From assembly GCF_038618305.1 (NCBI RefSeq), contig NZ_CP152017.1, positions 1,775,501-1,839,500 on the forward strand: a stretch of 64,000 nt of DNA. The letters are read 5' to 3'. Under the pieces are notes generated by a model that was not told where the DNA came from, did not search any database, and was given only the letters and a program-made list of their open reading frames with translations. Made by a program: the position numbers and the translations under genes. The DNA is from Sporosarcina sp. FSL K6-2383. Lineage in GTDB: Bacteria; Bacillota; Bacilli; Bacillales_A; Planococcaceae. The first letter of the stretch is position 1; every line of letters begins with the position of its first letter. Of the stretch, positions 27,030-36,304 are shown one piece after another.

Positions 27030-28223
27030 TTGACGAAACGATTAGCATCTAGGGTGAACACACTTTCACCTTCAACAACGCTTGCCATTACGGCGAAAGC
27101 AAAGGAAATGAAAGAATCCGGTATCGACGTGATTGGTCTTGGCGCGGGCGAACCAGATTATAATACACCGGATAATATCATTGAAGCGGCTTATAGGTCC
27201 CTTAAGGAAGGTAAAACGAAGTATACACCTGCTGGCGGACTACCTGCACTAAAAGATGCTATCATCGACAAACTACAAAAGGATCAAAATTTAAGCTATT
27301 CTAGACAAGAAATTATGGTCGGAATTGGTGCCAAGCACGTCCTTTATACAATGTTTCAGGTCATGTTAGATCCGGGCGATGAAGTCATCATTCCAACACC
27401 TTATTGGGTCAGTTATCCTGAACAGGTCAAACTAGCGGGTGGGGTACCTGTACATATCGAAGGCACTGCAGCGGCACAGTTTAAGGTGACGGCTGACCAA
27501 ATTCGCAATGCTATTACTAGCAATACAAAAGCGATTATTATTAATTCTCCAGGCAATCCAACGGGGATGATTTATTCACAAGAGGAATTGCAGCAAATCG
27601 CTACGGTTTGCCAAGAGAAGGATATTTGGATTGTGTCTGATGAAATTTACGAGAAGTTAATTTACGGAGAAGAAAAGCATCATTCGATTGCGCAGCTGTC
27701 AGATGATGCTAAAAAAAGAACACTTATTATTAACGGTGTATCTAAATCCCATTCGATGACAGGCTGGCGAATTGGTTACGTCGCAGGCGATGCAGAAATG
27801 GTCAAGGCGATGACCGACCTTGCCAGTCATTCGACATCAAACCCAACCACGACATCACAATATGGCGCAATTGAAGCATACAACGGACCACAAGATACGG
27901 TCGAAACGATGCGGAAGGATTTTGAATCACGCTTAAACCGTGTCTATCCGCAGCTAAGTGCGATTCCCGGATTTTCAGTTATTAAGCCACAAGGTGCATT
28001 TTATTTACTGCCAGAAGTATCTGAAGCTGTCACGAAAACAGGCTTTGACAATGTGGATGACTTTGCAGCGGCCTTACTAGAGCAAGCGAATGTTGCCGTT
28101 ATCCCTGGATCTGGTTTTGGTTCACCAGGGACGATACGTCTATCCTACGCAACATCGATTGAATTATTGGAAGAAGCGATTCGACGTATTCATGCATTTG
28201 TAGAAGCAAACTGGACAAAATAA
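27030..28223 (+). CDS. aspB: Aspartate aminotransferase (class I)
   Basis: PLP-dependent aminotransferase interconverting aspartate/2-oxoglutarate and oxaloacetate/glutamate. PLP lysine K239 in NGVSKSHSMTGWRIGY; also GAGEPDYNTP, NSPGNPTGM and the substrate arginine in GTIRLSY. 397 residues. TTG start after AAGGGAGCG. It precedes asnS by 31 bases; aspartate is the substrate for asparagine, so co-expression is sensible, although AsnS uses asparagine itself. Confidence 0.95.
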   Translation: MTKRLASRVNTLSPSTTLAITAKAKEMKESGIDVIGLGAGEPDYNTPDNIIEAAYRSLKEGKTKYTPAGGLPALKDAIIDKLQKDQNLSYSRQEIMVGIGAKHVLYTMFQVMLDPGDEVIIPTPYWVSYPEQVKLAGGVPVHIEGTAAAQFKVTADQIRNAITSNTKAIIINSPGNPTGMIYSQEELQQIATVCQEKDIWIVSDEIYEKLIYGEEKHHSIAQLSDDAKKRTLIINGVSKSHSMTGWRIGYVAGDAEMVKAMTDLASHSTSNPTTTSQYGAIEAYNGPQDTVETMRKDFESRLNRVYPQLSAIPGFSVIKPQGAFYLLPEVSEAVTKTGFDNVDDFAAALLEQANVAVIPGSGFGSPGTIRLSYATSIELLEEAIRRIHAFVEANWTK

Positions 28224-28254
28224 AAATAGAGAATGTTAACTTTCGGAGGTTACT

Positions 28255-29550
28255 ATGAAAACAATTATGATACATGAAATGCCAAACCATGCGGGCGAAA
28301 CAGTACGCATTGGTGGTTGGCTTGCTAATAAACGGTCAAGCGGGAAAATTGCTTTCTTGCAATTACGAGATGGCTCAGGATTCGTCCAAGGTGTCGTTGT
28401 GAAAGAAGTCGTCGGAGAGGATATCTTCGCAAAAGCAAAATCGATTACACAAGAAAGTTCATTGTATATTACTGCTGAAATCACTGTCGATGAGCGTTCG
28501 TCATTCGGCTATGAGTTGCAAGTGAAAGATATTGAAGTCATTCATGAGGCTGTTGATTATCCAATTACACCAAAAGAACATGGTACTGAATTTTTAATGG
28601 ATCATCGTCATTTATGGCTCCGTTCACGCAAGCAACATGCCATTATGAAAATTCGTGATGAAGTCATTCGCGCTACGTATGAATTTTTCCATATGAATGG
28701 CTTCGTTAAAGTCGATCCGCCTATTTTGACAGGCTCTTCACCTGAAGGGACGTCTGAGTTGTTCAAAACAAAGTATTTCGATGAAGACGCATTTTTATCT
28801 CAATCAGGTCAGCTTTACATGGAAGCGGCAGCGATGGCACTTGGAAAAGTGTTCTCATTCGGCCCGACATTCCGTGCAGAAAAATCGAAAACACGTCGTC
28901 ACTTGATTGAGTTTTGGATGATTGAACCGGAAATGGCATTTATAGAATTTGAAGAAAGCTTGGAAGTACAGGAGCAATATGTCACGCATGTTGTTCAATC
29001 TGTCTTGCAAAACTGCCCACTTGAATTGGAAAGATTGGGTCGTGATTTGTCCAAGTTGGAAAAAATTCAAGCACCATTCCCACGCATTTCGTATGATGAT
29101 GCAATTAAGTTTTTACATGATAATGGCTTCAATGACATTACATGGGGTGATGATTTTGGAGCACCACATGAAACAGCGATTGCCGAAAGCTATGATATGC
29201 CAGTCTTCATCACGCATTACCCAATTGGCATCAAGCCGTTCTACATGCAGCCACACCCTGAACGCGATGACGTTGTGTTATGTGCGGATATGATTGCGCC
29301 AGAAGGTTATGGTGAAATTATTGGAGGCTCAGAACGTGTGCATGACTATGAGCTGATGAAACAACGTATTAAAGAGCATAACTTGGACGAGGACGCATAC
29401 GCTTGGTATTTAGATTTATGTAAATATGGCGCCGTTCCTCATTCTGGTTTTGGACTTGGGCTAGAGCGTACAGTCGCTTGGATTTCCGGCGCGGAACACG
29501 TACGTGAAACAATTCCATTCCCACGTTTGTTGAACAGACTATACCCTTAA
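28255..29550 (+). CDS. asnS: Asparaginyl-tRNA synthetase
   Basis: Class IIb synthetase. The N-terminal OB fold (about 15-110, [24 protein letters not shown]) binds the anticodon; motif 2 [22 protein letters not shown] and motif 3 [13 protein letters not shown] are clear. 431 residues. TCGGAGG lies before the ATG. The 31-base gap to aspB leaves no room for a T-box leader, so control would be from upstream. Confidence 0.97.
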   Translation: MKTIMIHEMPNHAGETVRIGGWLANKRSSGKIAFLQLRDGSGFVQGVVVKEVVGEDIFAKAKSITQESSLYITAEITVDERSSFGYELQVKDIEVIHEAVDYPITPKEHGTEFLMDHRHLWLRSRKQHAIMKIRDEVIRATYEFFHMNGFVKVDPPILTGSSPEGTSELFKTKYFDEDAFLSQSGQLYMEAAAMALGKVFSFGPTFRAEKSKTRRHLIEFWMIEPEMAFIEFEESLEVQEQYVTHVVQSVLQNCPLELERLGRDLSKLEKIQAPFPRISYDDAIKFLHDNGFNDITWGDDFGAPHETAIAESYDMPVFITHYPIGIKPFYMQPHPERDDVVLCADMIAPEGYGEIIGGSERVHDYELMKQRIKEHNLDEDAYAWYLDLCKYGAVPHSGFGLGLERTVAWISGAEHVRETIPFPRLLNRLYP

Positions 29551-29599
29551 ACTTGAATCAATTTTATAATTTTCTATTCTATTCTCGTTGATTGTAGCG

Positions 29600-29624
29600 A
29601 AAGCCGTCACGAAGAACGGCTTTT
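29600..29624 (+). terminator. Terminator of aspB-asnS
   Basis: AAAGCCGT and ACGGCTTT form an 8-bp stem with an 8-base loop and end in TTTTG, 50 bases after asnS. Confidence 0.7.
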
Positions 29625-29640
29625 GCGAACAAAAGCGAAG

Positions 29641-29780
29641 CGTTGAGAGCAGAGGCTGTAAAATTTCTGTAAAGGCCGCAGAAATTATTACAAATCGAAC
29701 ACTACGCTGTTCGATTGGCTGAAGCCGTGCCTGCGGAAGCGTCCGCCTGGAGCGGAAATCAACCTCGTTAGGATTTTGTA
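29641..29780. repeat. Intergenic repeat-like segment before dnaD
   Basis: Non-coding stretch with short inverted repeats (ATTTCTG...CAGAAAT around 29666-29688; CGAACA...TGTTCG around 29697-29715; GCGGA...TCCGC around 29736-29749). It resembles short dispersed elements seen between genes of Bacillales, but only one copy is present in this window, so calling it a repeat is an inference. Confidence 0.3.
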
Positions 29781-29834
29781 GCCATATAAAATTGACTTAC
29801 TTGAATACCTTAATAGAAGAGAGGAGTTCGGACA

Positions 29835-30551
29835 ATGCAACAGGAAGAACGGCTCCGAATTTGGATTGAGCAGGGGAATGTTACTATTCCCCAGCTTTTT
29901 TTTCAGTACTATAAAAGCTTAGGCATTAAGGACTTAGATGCCATGCTAATCATGCATATGACAGCCTATACCACTGCGGGGAATCATTTTCCTACACCAA
30001 TGGATTTTGCGAGCCGGATGCAGATGACGGAGAATGAAGTTTCTATGATTTTACAACGACTAATGCAGCATGGCTTTTTACAAATTAGTCAAACTGAAGA
30101 TCATAACGGTGTCTTGCATGAGGCATTTTCTTTGCAGCCTTTATGGAACCGTCTGCTTGAACATATTGCAAATACGGCCAATAAAGCGGAAAAAGAAAGC
30201 CAGAAAAATGCGGAAGGGGAAATCTTTTCGCTATTTGAACAAGAATTTGGACGACTTCTATCGCCAATGGAATGTGAATCCATTACGATGTGGTTAGATG
30301 ACGATGGGCATAGTGTTGATATTATTCGTGCGGCATTGAAAGAAGCAGTTCTCGCACAGAAAATCAGTCTTCGCTATATTGATCGTATTCTATTCGAATG
30401 GAAAAAGAAAAATGTCAGGACCCTGTCTGATGTGGAACGTCAAACAAAGTCGTTTAGGACTGTTGGTATTCGTCCAGCAGAACAGCAACAACAAAAGACT
30501 GTTTCAGTCAAACGTGTCCCTTTCTATAATTGGTTGGAAGAACGAGATTAG
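29835..30551 (+). CDS. dnaD: DNA replication initiation/remodelling protein DnaD
   Basis: 238 residues. The N-terminal winged-helix oligomerisation domain (about 1-100, PTPMDFASRMQMTENEVSMILQRLMQHGFLQI) is followed by the C-terminal DnaD domain (LFEQEFGRLLSPMECESITMWLDDDGHS, ALKEAVLAQKISLRYIDRILFEWKKKNV). Loads the replicative helicase with DnaB and DnaI in Firmicutes. The VPFYNWLEERD tail is conserved. It lies directly before nth with an 8-base gap plus ribosome site, as in B. subtilis. Confidence 0.95.
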   Translation: MQQEERLRIWIEQGNVTIPQLFFQYYKSLGIKDLDAMLIMHMTAYTTAGNHFPTPMDFASRMQMTENEVSMILQRLMQHGFLQISQTEDHNGVLHEAFSLQPLWNRLLEHIANTANKAEKESQKNAEGEIFSLFEQEFGRLLSPMECESITMWLDDDGHSVDIIRAALKEAVLAQKISLRYIDRILFEWKKKNVRTLSDVERQTKSFRTVGIRPAEQQQQKTVSVKRVPFYNWLEERD

Positions 30552-30561
30552 GGGGGAGAAC

Positions 30562-31215
30562 ATGCTTACAAAAAAACAATGGGAAGTGTGTCTTGAGCAA
30601 TTTGGCATCATGTTCCCAGATGCACATTGTGAATTGGTCCATGCTAATCCTTTTGAGTTAACGATTGCTACGCTACTATCAGCGCAATGTACAGATGTGC
30701 TTGTCAATCGTGTAACAGCTGATTTATTTCAAAAATATAAAACACCAGAGGATTATTTGGCGGTAGATATTGAAGAGCTACAGTCAGATATTCGTTCAAT
30801 TGGTTTATTCCGCAATAAAGCGAAAAATATTCAAGCCCTAAGTCAAATGCTAATCGATCAATTTGATGGGGAAGTACCCGCCAATCGAGATGTTATGATG
30901 ACATTACCAGGTGTCGGTCGTAAGACAGCGAACGTTGTCGTATCCAATGCCTTCGGTATACCGGCTATTGCTATAGATACCCATTTAGAACGCGTAGCGA
31001 AGCGTCTCGGCATGAATAGATGGAAGGATTCCGTGTTAGCTGTTGAGGAAAAAATAATGCGATGGACACCGATGGATAGATGGACGGATACACATCACCA
31101 AATCATTTTTTTCGGAAGATACCATTGTAAGGCGCAAAACCCTGGATGTAACGTCTGTCCACTCCTGCCATTATGCAGGGAAGGGAAGAAAAGGATGAAA
31201 GCTGATGCCAAGTGA
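30562..31215 (+). CDS. nth: Endonuclease III
   Basis: Bifunctional DNA glycosylase/AP lyase for oxidised pyrimidines. The HhH-GPD core carries the catalytic lysine K121 in LPGVGRKTANV and aspartate D139 in IAIDTHLERV; the [4Fe-4S] loop is C188-x6-C195-x2-C198-x5-C204. 217 residues. The frame is open far upstream inside dnaD, but GGGGGGAG 4-5 bases before this ATG fixes the start. Confidence 0.97.
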   Translation: MLTKKQWEVCLEQFGIMFPDAHCELVHANPFELTIATLLSAQCTDVLVNRVTADLFQKYKTPEDYLAVDIEELQSDIRSIGLFRNKAKNIQALSQMLIDQFDGEVPANRDVMMTLPGVGRKTANVVVSNAFGIPAIAIDTHLERVAKRLGMNRWKDSVLAVEEKIMRWTPMDRWTDTHHQIIFFGRYHCKAQNPGCNVCPLLPLCREGKKRMKADAK

Positions 31216-31552
31216 TAAAAATCAATTCGATAAAGAGTTGTTCACGCCTTATTTCGAACAATGGCAACTCGTGCGCGGTGAAATAGAAGCATTTTATAAT
31301 CAGAAAGATTCACGAGCTGTCGAGTTAATGAAGATAGCTTGTCAGAGTTATTGTGAATTGCTGGAGCTCGGTGGAACAGCTTATGATGATCGCAAAGAGA
31401 AAGCCGTTTTCGTGCTACTTCCTTTAAATGGGGAGGAACGCTTTGAATTTATTAAAGCAAAAATTGCGAGTCACTATGCATTTGTTCAGTTAGATGCTCT
31501 TATGATAGAGACAAAAAAGAAAGTTGCAAGACTCGCCATTCGGAAAAAGTAA
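31205..31552 (+). CDS. ypoC: YpoC-like protein
   Basis: 115-residue soluble helical protein of unknown function. It overlaps the end of nth by 11 bases and stands in the place of ypoC of B. subtilis, which is the main ground for the name. Visible segments are FTPYFEQWQLVRGEIEAFY and PLNGEERFEFIKAKIASHYAFVQLDAL; no catalytic motif is recognised. A bidirectional terminator follows at once. Confidence 0.7.
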   Translation: MPSDKNQFDKELFTPYFEQWQLVRGEIEAFYNQKDSRAVELMKIACQSYCELLELGGTAYDDRKEKAVFVLLPLNGEERFEFIKAKIASHYAFVQLDALMIETKKKVARLAIRKK

Positions 31553-31553
31553 C

Positions 31554-31583
31554 AAAAAAAGCGCCCTAGTTGGACGCTTTTTT
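31554..31583. terminator. Bidirectional terminator between ypoC and ponA
   Basis: AAAAAAAGCG and CGCTTTTTTT flank a short loop, giving A-run and T-run ends that serve both the plus-strand nth-ypoC transcript and the minus-strand recU-ponA transcript. Confidence 0.88.
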
Positions 31584-31592
31584 TGCTGTTTA

Positions 31593-34211
31593 TTAAGGTG
31601 TTCCATTATCGGATGTTGTTCCATCGCTATCGCCTGGATCGGTATTTGTCGTACCGTCATCGACTGGTGGAGTGTCATCTGGCGGTGTCTCAGTATTATC
31701 GTTTCCGTTATTACCATTATTACCGTTGTTGCCATTATTGTCGTTACCGTTATCATTTGGCTGACCGTCATCACTGCCATCATCCGGGTTGCCATTATTG
31801 TCATTTGGATCCCACTCGGGAATTTCTTCCTCCAAATCTTCAATTTGAAGTGAAGTTGTTGCGGGAGGACTCTCGAGTTCACCAAGTTTAGCAATAATAG
31901 AAAATGAATATAGACGTCCAGGTTCAACACCTGGGAATGAGAGAGACAAATCCTGTGTCGTTGTCATCTCTTTCATTTCACCACCGTCAGCATTAGCAAA
32001 GACAGTAAATTCAATTATGCCATCAATTTCCTCAACATCTGGTGCGTTATGTTCCCAATTTAATGTAATAGAGTTTGTGTCGACATCGTGCAGAGCTGTT
32101 ACATTATTGGGTGCCTCCAACTCCGTAATTTCTTCTTTAGCCATCTCAGTTGGTGCAGTTCCTTTCACAAATAACTCTGTACGCTTTAAATTATCAGGTG
32201 TTGTACTGCTTGCTAAGAGAAGCGGATTGGTACCAAATTCAATAGTTGCTTCTTCCACAGTGTTAGGCTTTTGGAAGCGTGCTGTATTTTTTCCGGCTGA
32301 AATATCACTCATGACCATTTTGAAAAGATTTTGCGGTACATGTCTACCTTTGTCGTATGTTTGAATTGGAGTCGTATATTTTTCATAACCACCCCAAACA
32401 GCAATTGTGTAATCTGTCGTGTAGCCTGCAAACCATGAGTCGGGGACATCTGTATTCTTCATACCATTCTTCTTAATAATGTCGGAAGGGTAGTTAGTTG
32501 TTCCCGTTTTTCCTGCAATATCTAACCCTGAAATATTTGCCCTTTGTCCAGAACCAAGGGACATAACATCGCGTAGAATGTCCGTCACCATATAGGCAGT
32601 GGAATCTTTCATAGCGATGATAGATTCAGGTGTCATCTTCTGCTCGGATGTACCATCTCTGAAAATAATTTTTTGAATGGCATGAGGTTTCGTATAAATA
32701 CCGTTATTGCCAAATGCCGAAAAGGCGCCAGCCATTTGCACAGTAGAGAAATCATATTCTCCGCCACCAATCGCATTAGAAGAATTTAATTTATCGTATG
32801 GCAGCCCTAAATTTCTAGCAAAATCTCCGGCTTTTTGTGTGCCTACTTCTTCAAAAATTTTAATCGCAGGGATATTACGAGATTTGTATAAGGCATCTCG
32901 TATGGATATGCTACCTAAAAATTTCCCGTCAACGTTACGGATTGCTTGGTTCGTCCCTTTATAGTTGTACGGCTCATCTACAGTCGTATAACCGGTAGAC
33001 CAGCTGAAGTTCTCAATTGCCGGACCGAAGGAAAGGATGGGCTTAATCGTAGATCCAGGTTGCCGCTTTTGGTCTGAAGCGAAGTTCCAATCGAGTCCAG
33101 AATAATTTCGACCTCCGCCAACTGCAGCAATAGCACCTGTTTGTGTATTGACGACTGTCATAGCAGCTTGCATGTCATCTGATTCAAACAAGTCGGAAGT
33201 ACTTAACGCATTTTCAACTGCTTGTTGTGCTTTAGGGTCTAAAGACGTTTGAATTTTCACACCTTCGGAAAGTAAATGGGATAGATTGGCTTCTTCTAAT
33301 TCAGCCAATACAAGATCAACATAGGCCGGATATTTTGTTTTGCTAACCTGTCTTTTTTCTTCAGAAAGAAGTAATGATGTGATAGGTACTAGTTTTGCTG
33401 ATTCCATTTCTGCTTTTGTAATTTTTTTATGCTGATACATTAATCCAAGAACGATATTTCGGCGTTTTTCTGCCCGTTCTGGATTTTTATAAGGATTATA
33501 ACCATTTGGACTTTGTGGCATTCCTGCTAATAAAGCAATCTCGGGTAGTTCAAGCTCCTTCAAACTTTTACCGAAAATTTCTTTGGAAGCCGTTCCGATG
33601 CCATACGTATTTCCAGACATGAGAATTTTGTTGAAGTACATTTCAAAAATTTCTTCTTTTTCATATTTACGTTCAAGTTGGAAGGCAAGCCAAGCTTCTT
33701 GTGCTTTCCTTTTTAATGTTTTCTCATCTTTTAGGAAAGAGTTTTTAATGACTTGTTGCGTGAGCGTGCTGGCCCCTTGAGAACCGAACCCACTTCTGAA
33801 GTTGGCAATGACGGCGCCACCAAGTCGCCAGAAATCCATACCGTGGTGTTTATAAAACCGAACATCCTCCGTTGCTAAAATTGCATCTTTGACAGATTGA
33901 GGAATTTCCGCATAAGGAACAAATTCTCGTTTCTCTGCACCTGATTTCATAAATACATTCCCGTTAATATCAAGCAAATCAGATGATAGTGGGTCTTTCA
34001 ATAGACTTTCATCGAGATCGGGAGCGGAGCTGGCGTAAAAGGCAAATAATCCTGCACCGCCAAGAAGTCCGGCAAAACCTATAAGGACAAGCACAAGAAA
34101 GATTTTTTTGATGATTGACTTAATACCTTTTGGTTTATTGCCTTTCTTATTACTACGTTCAGCTTTGTCTTTTTCACGTCGTCCCGTTCTTGAATTTATA
34201 TGATCACTCAT
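31593..34211 (-). CDS. ponA: Class A penicillin-binding protein PBP1A
   Basis: Bifunctional peptidoglycan glycosyltransferase/transpeptidase, 872 residues. A basic cytoplasmic tail and one membrane helix (about 37-60) precede the GT51 domain (ATEDVRFYKHHGMD at 113-126, catalytic E115; STLTQQ at 148-153). The transpeptidase has S387-T-I-K390, SRN at 444-446 and KTGT at 568-571. A fibronectin type III-like domain (about 699-790) and an extreme Asn/Gly/Asp/Thr-rich tail (about 800-872) follow. Eight bases after recU on the same strand, as in B. subtilis. Confidence 0.96.
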   Translation of the reverse strand: MSDHINSRTGRREKDKAERSNKKGNKPKGIKSIIKKIFLVLVLIGFAGLLGGAGLFAFYASSAPDLDESLLKDPLSSDLLDINGNVFMKSGAEKREFVPYAEIPQSVKDAILATEDVRFYKHHGMDFWRLGGAVIANFRSGFGSQGASTLTQQVIKNSFLKDEKTLKRKAQEAWLAFQLERKYEKEEIFEMYFNKILMSGNTYGIGTASKEIFGKSLKELELPEIALLAGMPQSPNGYNPYKNPERAEKRRNIVLGLMYQHKKITKAEMESAKLVPITSLLLSEEKRQVSKTKYPAYVDLVLAELEEANLSHLLSEGVKIQTSLDPKAQQAVENALSTSDLFESDDMQAAMTVVNTQTGAIAAVGGGRNYSGLDWNFASDQKRQPGSTIKPILSFGPAIENFSWSTGYTTVDEPYNYKGTNQAIRNVDGKFLGSISIRDALYKSRNIPAIKIFEEVGTQKAGDFARNLGLPYDKLNSSNAIGGGEYDFSTVQMAGAFSAFGNNGIYTKPHAIQKIIFRDGTSEQKMTPESIIAMKDSTAYMVTDILRDVMSLGSGQRANISGLDIAGKTGTTNYPSDIIKKNGMKNTDVPDSWFAGYTTDYTIAVWGGYEKYTTPIQTYDKGRHVPQNLFKMVMSDISAGKNTARFQKPNTVEEATIEFGTNPLLLASSTTPDNLKRTELFVKGTAPTEMAKEEITELEAPNNVTALHDVDTNSITLNWEHNAPDVEEIDGIIEFTVFANADGGEMKEMTTTQDLSLSFPGVEPGRLYSFSIIAKLGELESPPATTSLQIEDLEEEIPEWDPNDNNGNPDDGSDDGQPNDNGNDNNGNNGNNGNNGNDNTETPPDDTPPVDDGTTNTDPGDSDGTTSDNGTP

Positions 34212-34219
34212 TTTACTTC

Positions 34220-34825
34220 CTACCTTTCATTCGCAACATGCGATAGAGCTTGTAAATAATCGAGTCTTGGATTGTAACCGGGTAAAACTTCAATACCTAC
34301 ATCCTCAAACTCTGCCAAAGTCATTGATTTTCTTCCGCCTGCCTTCATTCTTTCCCAATATTTCTCGAAACTATCATAAGGGATGATAAAATAACGGTCA
34401 AGTACAGTGAATTTGATAATGAAAAAGACAACACCGGCTTGTTCTGACACACTTTTCATATGATTGACCTGATGCTCATGAATATTTTGTAATGGGAAAG
34501 ACGTTACACTTTTTGTTTCTTTTGCTTCAAAATCAATATACTTACCTTGCCATACCCCATTGAAATCTGTTGTTGAGGGCGTTCGAAAATAGGCCTCTGT
34601 AATAACAGCTGCACTTCTAGCAGGATACTTGACGTTGACAATTTGGATAGGCACGGGCTTTTTATGGATGACAGCTATGCCGTGGCTTACATAATATTCA
34701 TTTGTGTCATTCAATTCATCCTCCAATGATTTCCCACGATTACTGAATGACAGATTGCTTTTTTTCGGCAGACTACTTTTCTGAACGGGCACGTATTTCT
34801 TACCATTCGGATACCGTATTGTCAT
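34220..34825 (-). CDS. recU: Holliday junction resolvase RecU
   Basis: Resolves Holliday junctions in recombination and chromosome segregation. The TIRYPNGKKYVP start, NRGKSLEDELNDTNEYY, IQIVNVKYPARSAAVITEAYF, STTDFNG and YIDFEAKETK (metal-binding acidic residues) are all characteristic. The ATG used here follows GAGGTGG by 5 bases; the frame continues nine codons upstream without a better site. 201 residues. Operon partner of ponA. Confidence 0.95.
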   Translation of the reverse strand: MTIRYPNGKKYVPVQKSSLPKKSNLSFSNRGKSLEDELNDTNEYYVSHGIAVIHKKPVPIQIVNVKYPARSAAVITEAYFRTPSTTDFNGVWQGKYIDFEAKETKSVTSFPLQNIHEHQVNHMKSVSEQAGVVFFIIKFTVLDRYFIIPYDSFEKYWERMKAGGRKSMTLAEFEDVGIEVLPGYNPRLDYLQALSHVANER

Positions 34826-34862
34826 AGTTACCACCTCGCATTTTACTATCATACCATATCAA

Positions 34863-34952
34863 TTGGACGAATTAAGGGAGGGAAAGTTTCAAGATGATGA
34901 ACATGTGTATGACAGGTTAGTCGAGAAAATGGCTGATAATGGCTATACTTGA
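34863..34952 (+). other. Short open fragment in the recU-DUF1835 gap
   Basis: Twenty-nine codons (LDELREGKFQ, then DDEHVYDRLVEKMADNGYT) read in frame to a TGA stop, with a gene-like amino acid mix but no credible start or ribosome site of its own. It may be the tail of a lost gene of the ypp group that follows recU in B. subtilis. The rest of 34826-35096 shows no gene apart from the GGAGG site of the next one. Confidence 0.25.
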
Positions 34953-35096
34953 GAGATTGAACGGGAGTAATCTGTTGAACTACGCTCGGCTACCCCTGTT
35001 AGGCGCTTTCGCTAAAGATTATTTAGAATCATAGTTACACACTATAAGAAAGAACGAACAGCAGTCAACGTAAGCATTTGAAAAGGAGGCAGGTAT

Positions 35097-35936
35097 ATGT
35101 TTCATATTTTATTCGGTCGATCCCAATCAGGCGCATTGCAGCATGCACTTAAAAAAATGGGTGTTCATAAGACAGAGACAATCATTTCGCTTTGGGAAAT
35201 ACTCTCAATAGGTCCAATTCAGAAACTTCAAAAAAAAGATGGGGTGGAGAATAGATTCGTCTGGTTAGAACAACATATGAATGATAGATTTAATGAGTTG
35301 CCCGACCATAGGGAAAGTTTCGAAAAGGCATTGGAACAATTGCATTCGATTCCGGAAGGTCTTCCGATTACAATTTGGATTGCTGAAAACGCACATGAGC
35401 AGACAGGTTTGCGCTTTGTCCTTCATCTATTGAAAGATCGGACAAATGCAATCACTACTATTAATACTACAAAGTATTATAGTGAACTTTTCAATACTAG
35501 AGATGTGAGCTATATCAGTAGTCATACGGGTGAAATAAGTTCCGACAGATTGCGGCTAATCTACGAACAAAGTAAGCTGGACAAACCTTTGGGCGATTCT
35601 GAAAGGACGGAACTTGAACAGGAATGGATGACATTGGCGTCTAGTTCTAGTCATGAATTATTGCGTATTTATCAGGATGAGAAGATAGAAAGCGTATCAA
35701 TTGACCATTATGACTCCTATATCGTCAATCTTGCGAGGCAACTTCAGCGTGAATGTGGGCCGGAAGAATTTATGCCAGCGATGAGATTGATTGGCGAGGT
35801 CATCGGACATTTGGAACAGTATGTAGGTGATGATTTCTTAGAATATCGTATAAGAATACTAGTTCAAGATGGTATATTTGAAATGAAGGGGAAATTCGAA
35901 GGCGTACGGTTTTATAGCATCCGTTTGACAACCTGA
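35097..35936 (+). CDS. DUF1835/DUF3658 domain protein
   Basis: 279 residues, unknown function. The N-terminus MFHILFGRSQSGALQHALKKMG with the later WEILSIGPI matches the DUF1835 family, and the C-terminal third (FLEYRIRILVQDGIFEMKGKFEGVRFYSIRL) matches DUF3658, which is normally found in the same protein. No membrane segment. AAGGAGG before the ATG. The stop codon lies inside the first bases of a decayed copy of yppE, so the last residues may not be the original ones. Not expected at this place by B. subtilis order: part of the accessory region. Confidence 0.75.
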   Translation: MFHILFGRSQSGALQHALKKMGVHKTETIISLWEILSIGPIQKLQKKDGVENRFVWLEQHMNDRFNELPDHRESFEKALEQLHSIPEGLPITIWIAENAHEQTGLRFVLHLLKDRTNAITTINTTKYYSELFNTRDVSYISSHTGEISSDRLRLIYEQSKLDKPLGDSERTELEQEWMTLASSSSHELLRIYQDEKIESVSIDHYDSYIVNLARQLQRECGPEEFMPAMRLIGEVIGHLEQYVGDDFLEYRIRILVQDGIFEMKGKFEGVRFYSIRLTT

Positions 35937-36273
35937 CTTTTTCATAGAAGTAAAACCCTATGCTAATCAATATCATACGCTGTTAGATGAATGGACAGTG
36001 AAGCCGAAATACGTTCATCCTGTTCAAATTGACTCCTTAAATGATTTGATGAAGCAATTTATTGCGCAGTCCTTTTACCCTAAAATAGGGGAGGCGTTTT
36101 GTCTTATCTATCAATTCGGCGGAATATCCGTTTAAAACGATTTTAGATGCAATAGAAGTGGCTAACAATGGGGAAAGAACAAGATAAAGCAGTCTGCCAT
36201 TCACGAAGTGCTGAAAAGCTACGACAGAATCCTGATTTTCCGACGAACATCGCTCATTATAAAACGATTGACT
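35932..36273 (+). pseudogene. Decayed duplicate of the yppE-mrfA junction
   Basis: This stretch aligns, by eye at roughly 85-90%, with 40786-41157: the last three quarters of yppE (segments CTTTTTCATAGAAGT, CAATATCATACGCTG, AAGCCGAAATACGTTCAT) and the first about 30 codons of mrfA (CATTCACGAAGT, CATTATAAAACGATTGA). It carries a 30-base deletion and frame-breaking changes, and begins and ends inside genes. The intact copy lies 4.8 kb downstream, so this is a broken remnant and not a functional gene. Confidence 0.85.
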
Positions 36274-36304
36274 TTAGAAATCTTTGTGGAAAGGATGGAT
36301 ACCT

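Noticed and set aside
28224..28254. T-box leader before asnS
   Set aside because: Only 31 bases separate aspB and asnS, far too short for a T-box RNA.
31524..31891. Plus-strand open frames opposite the ponA tail
   Set aside because: They mirror the low-complexity Asn/Gly/Asp coding repeats of ponA on the other strand; composition is an artefact.
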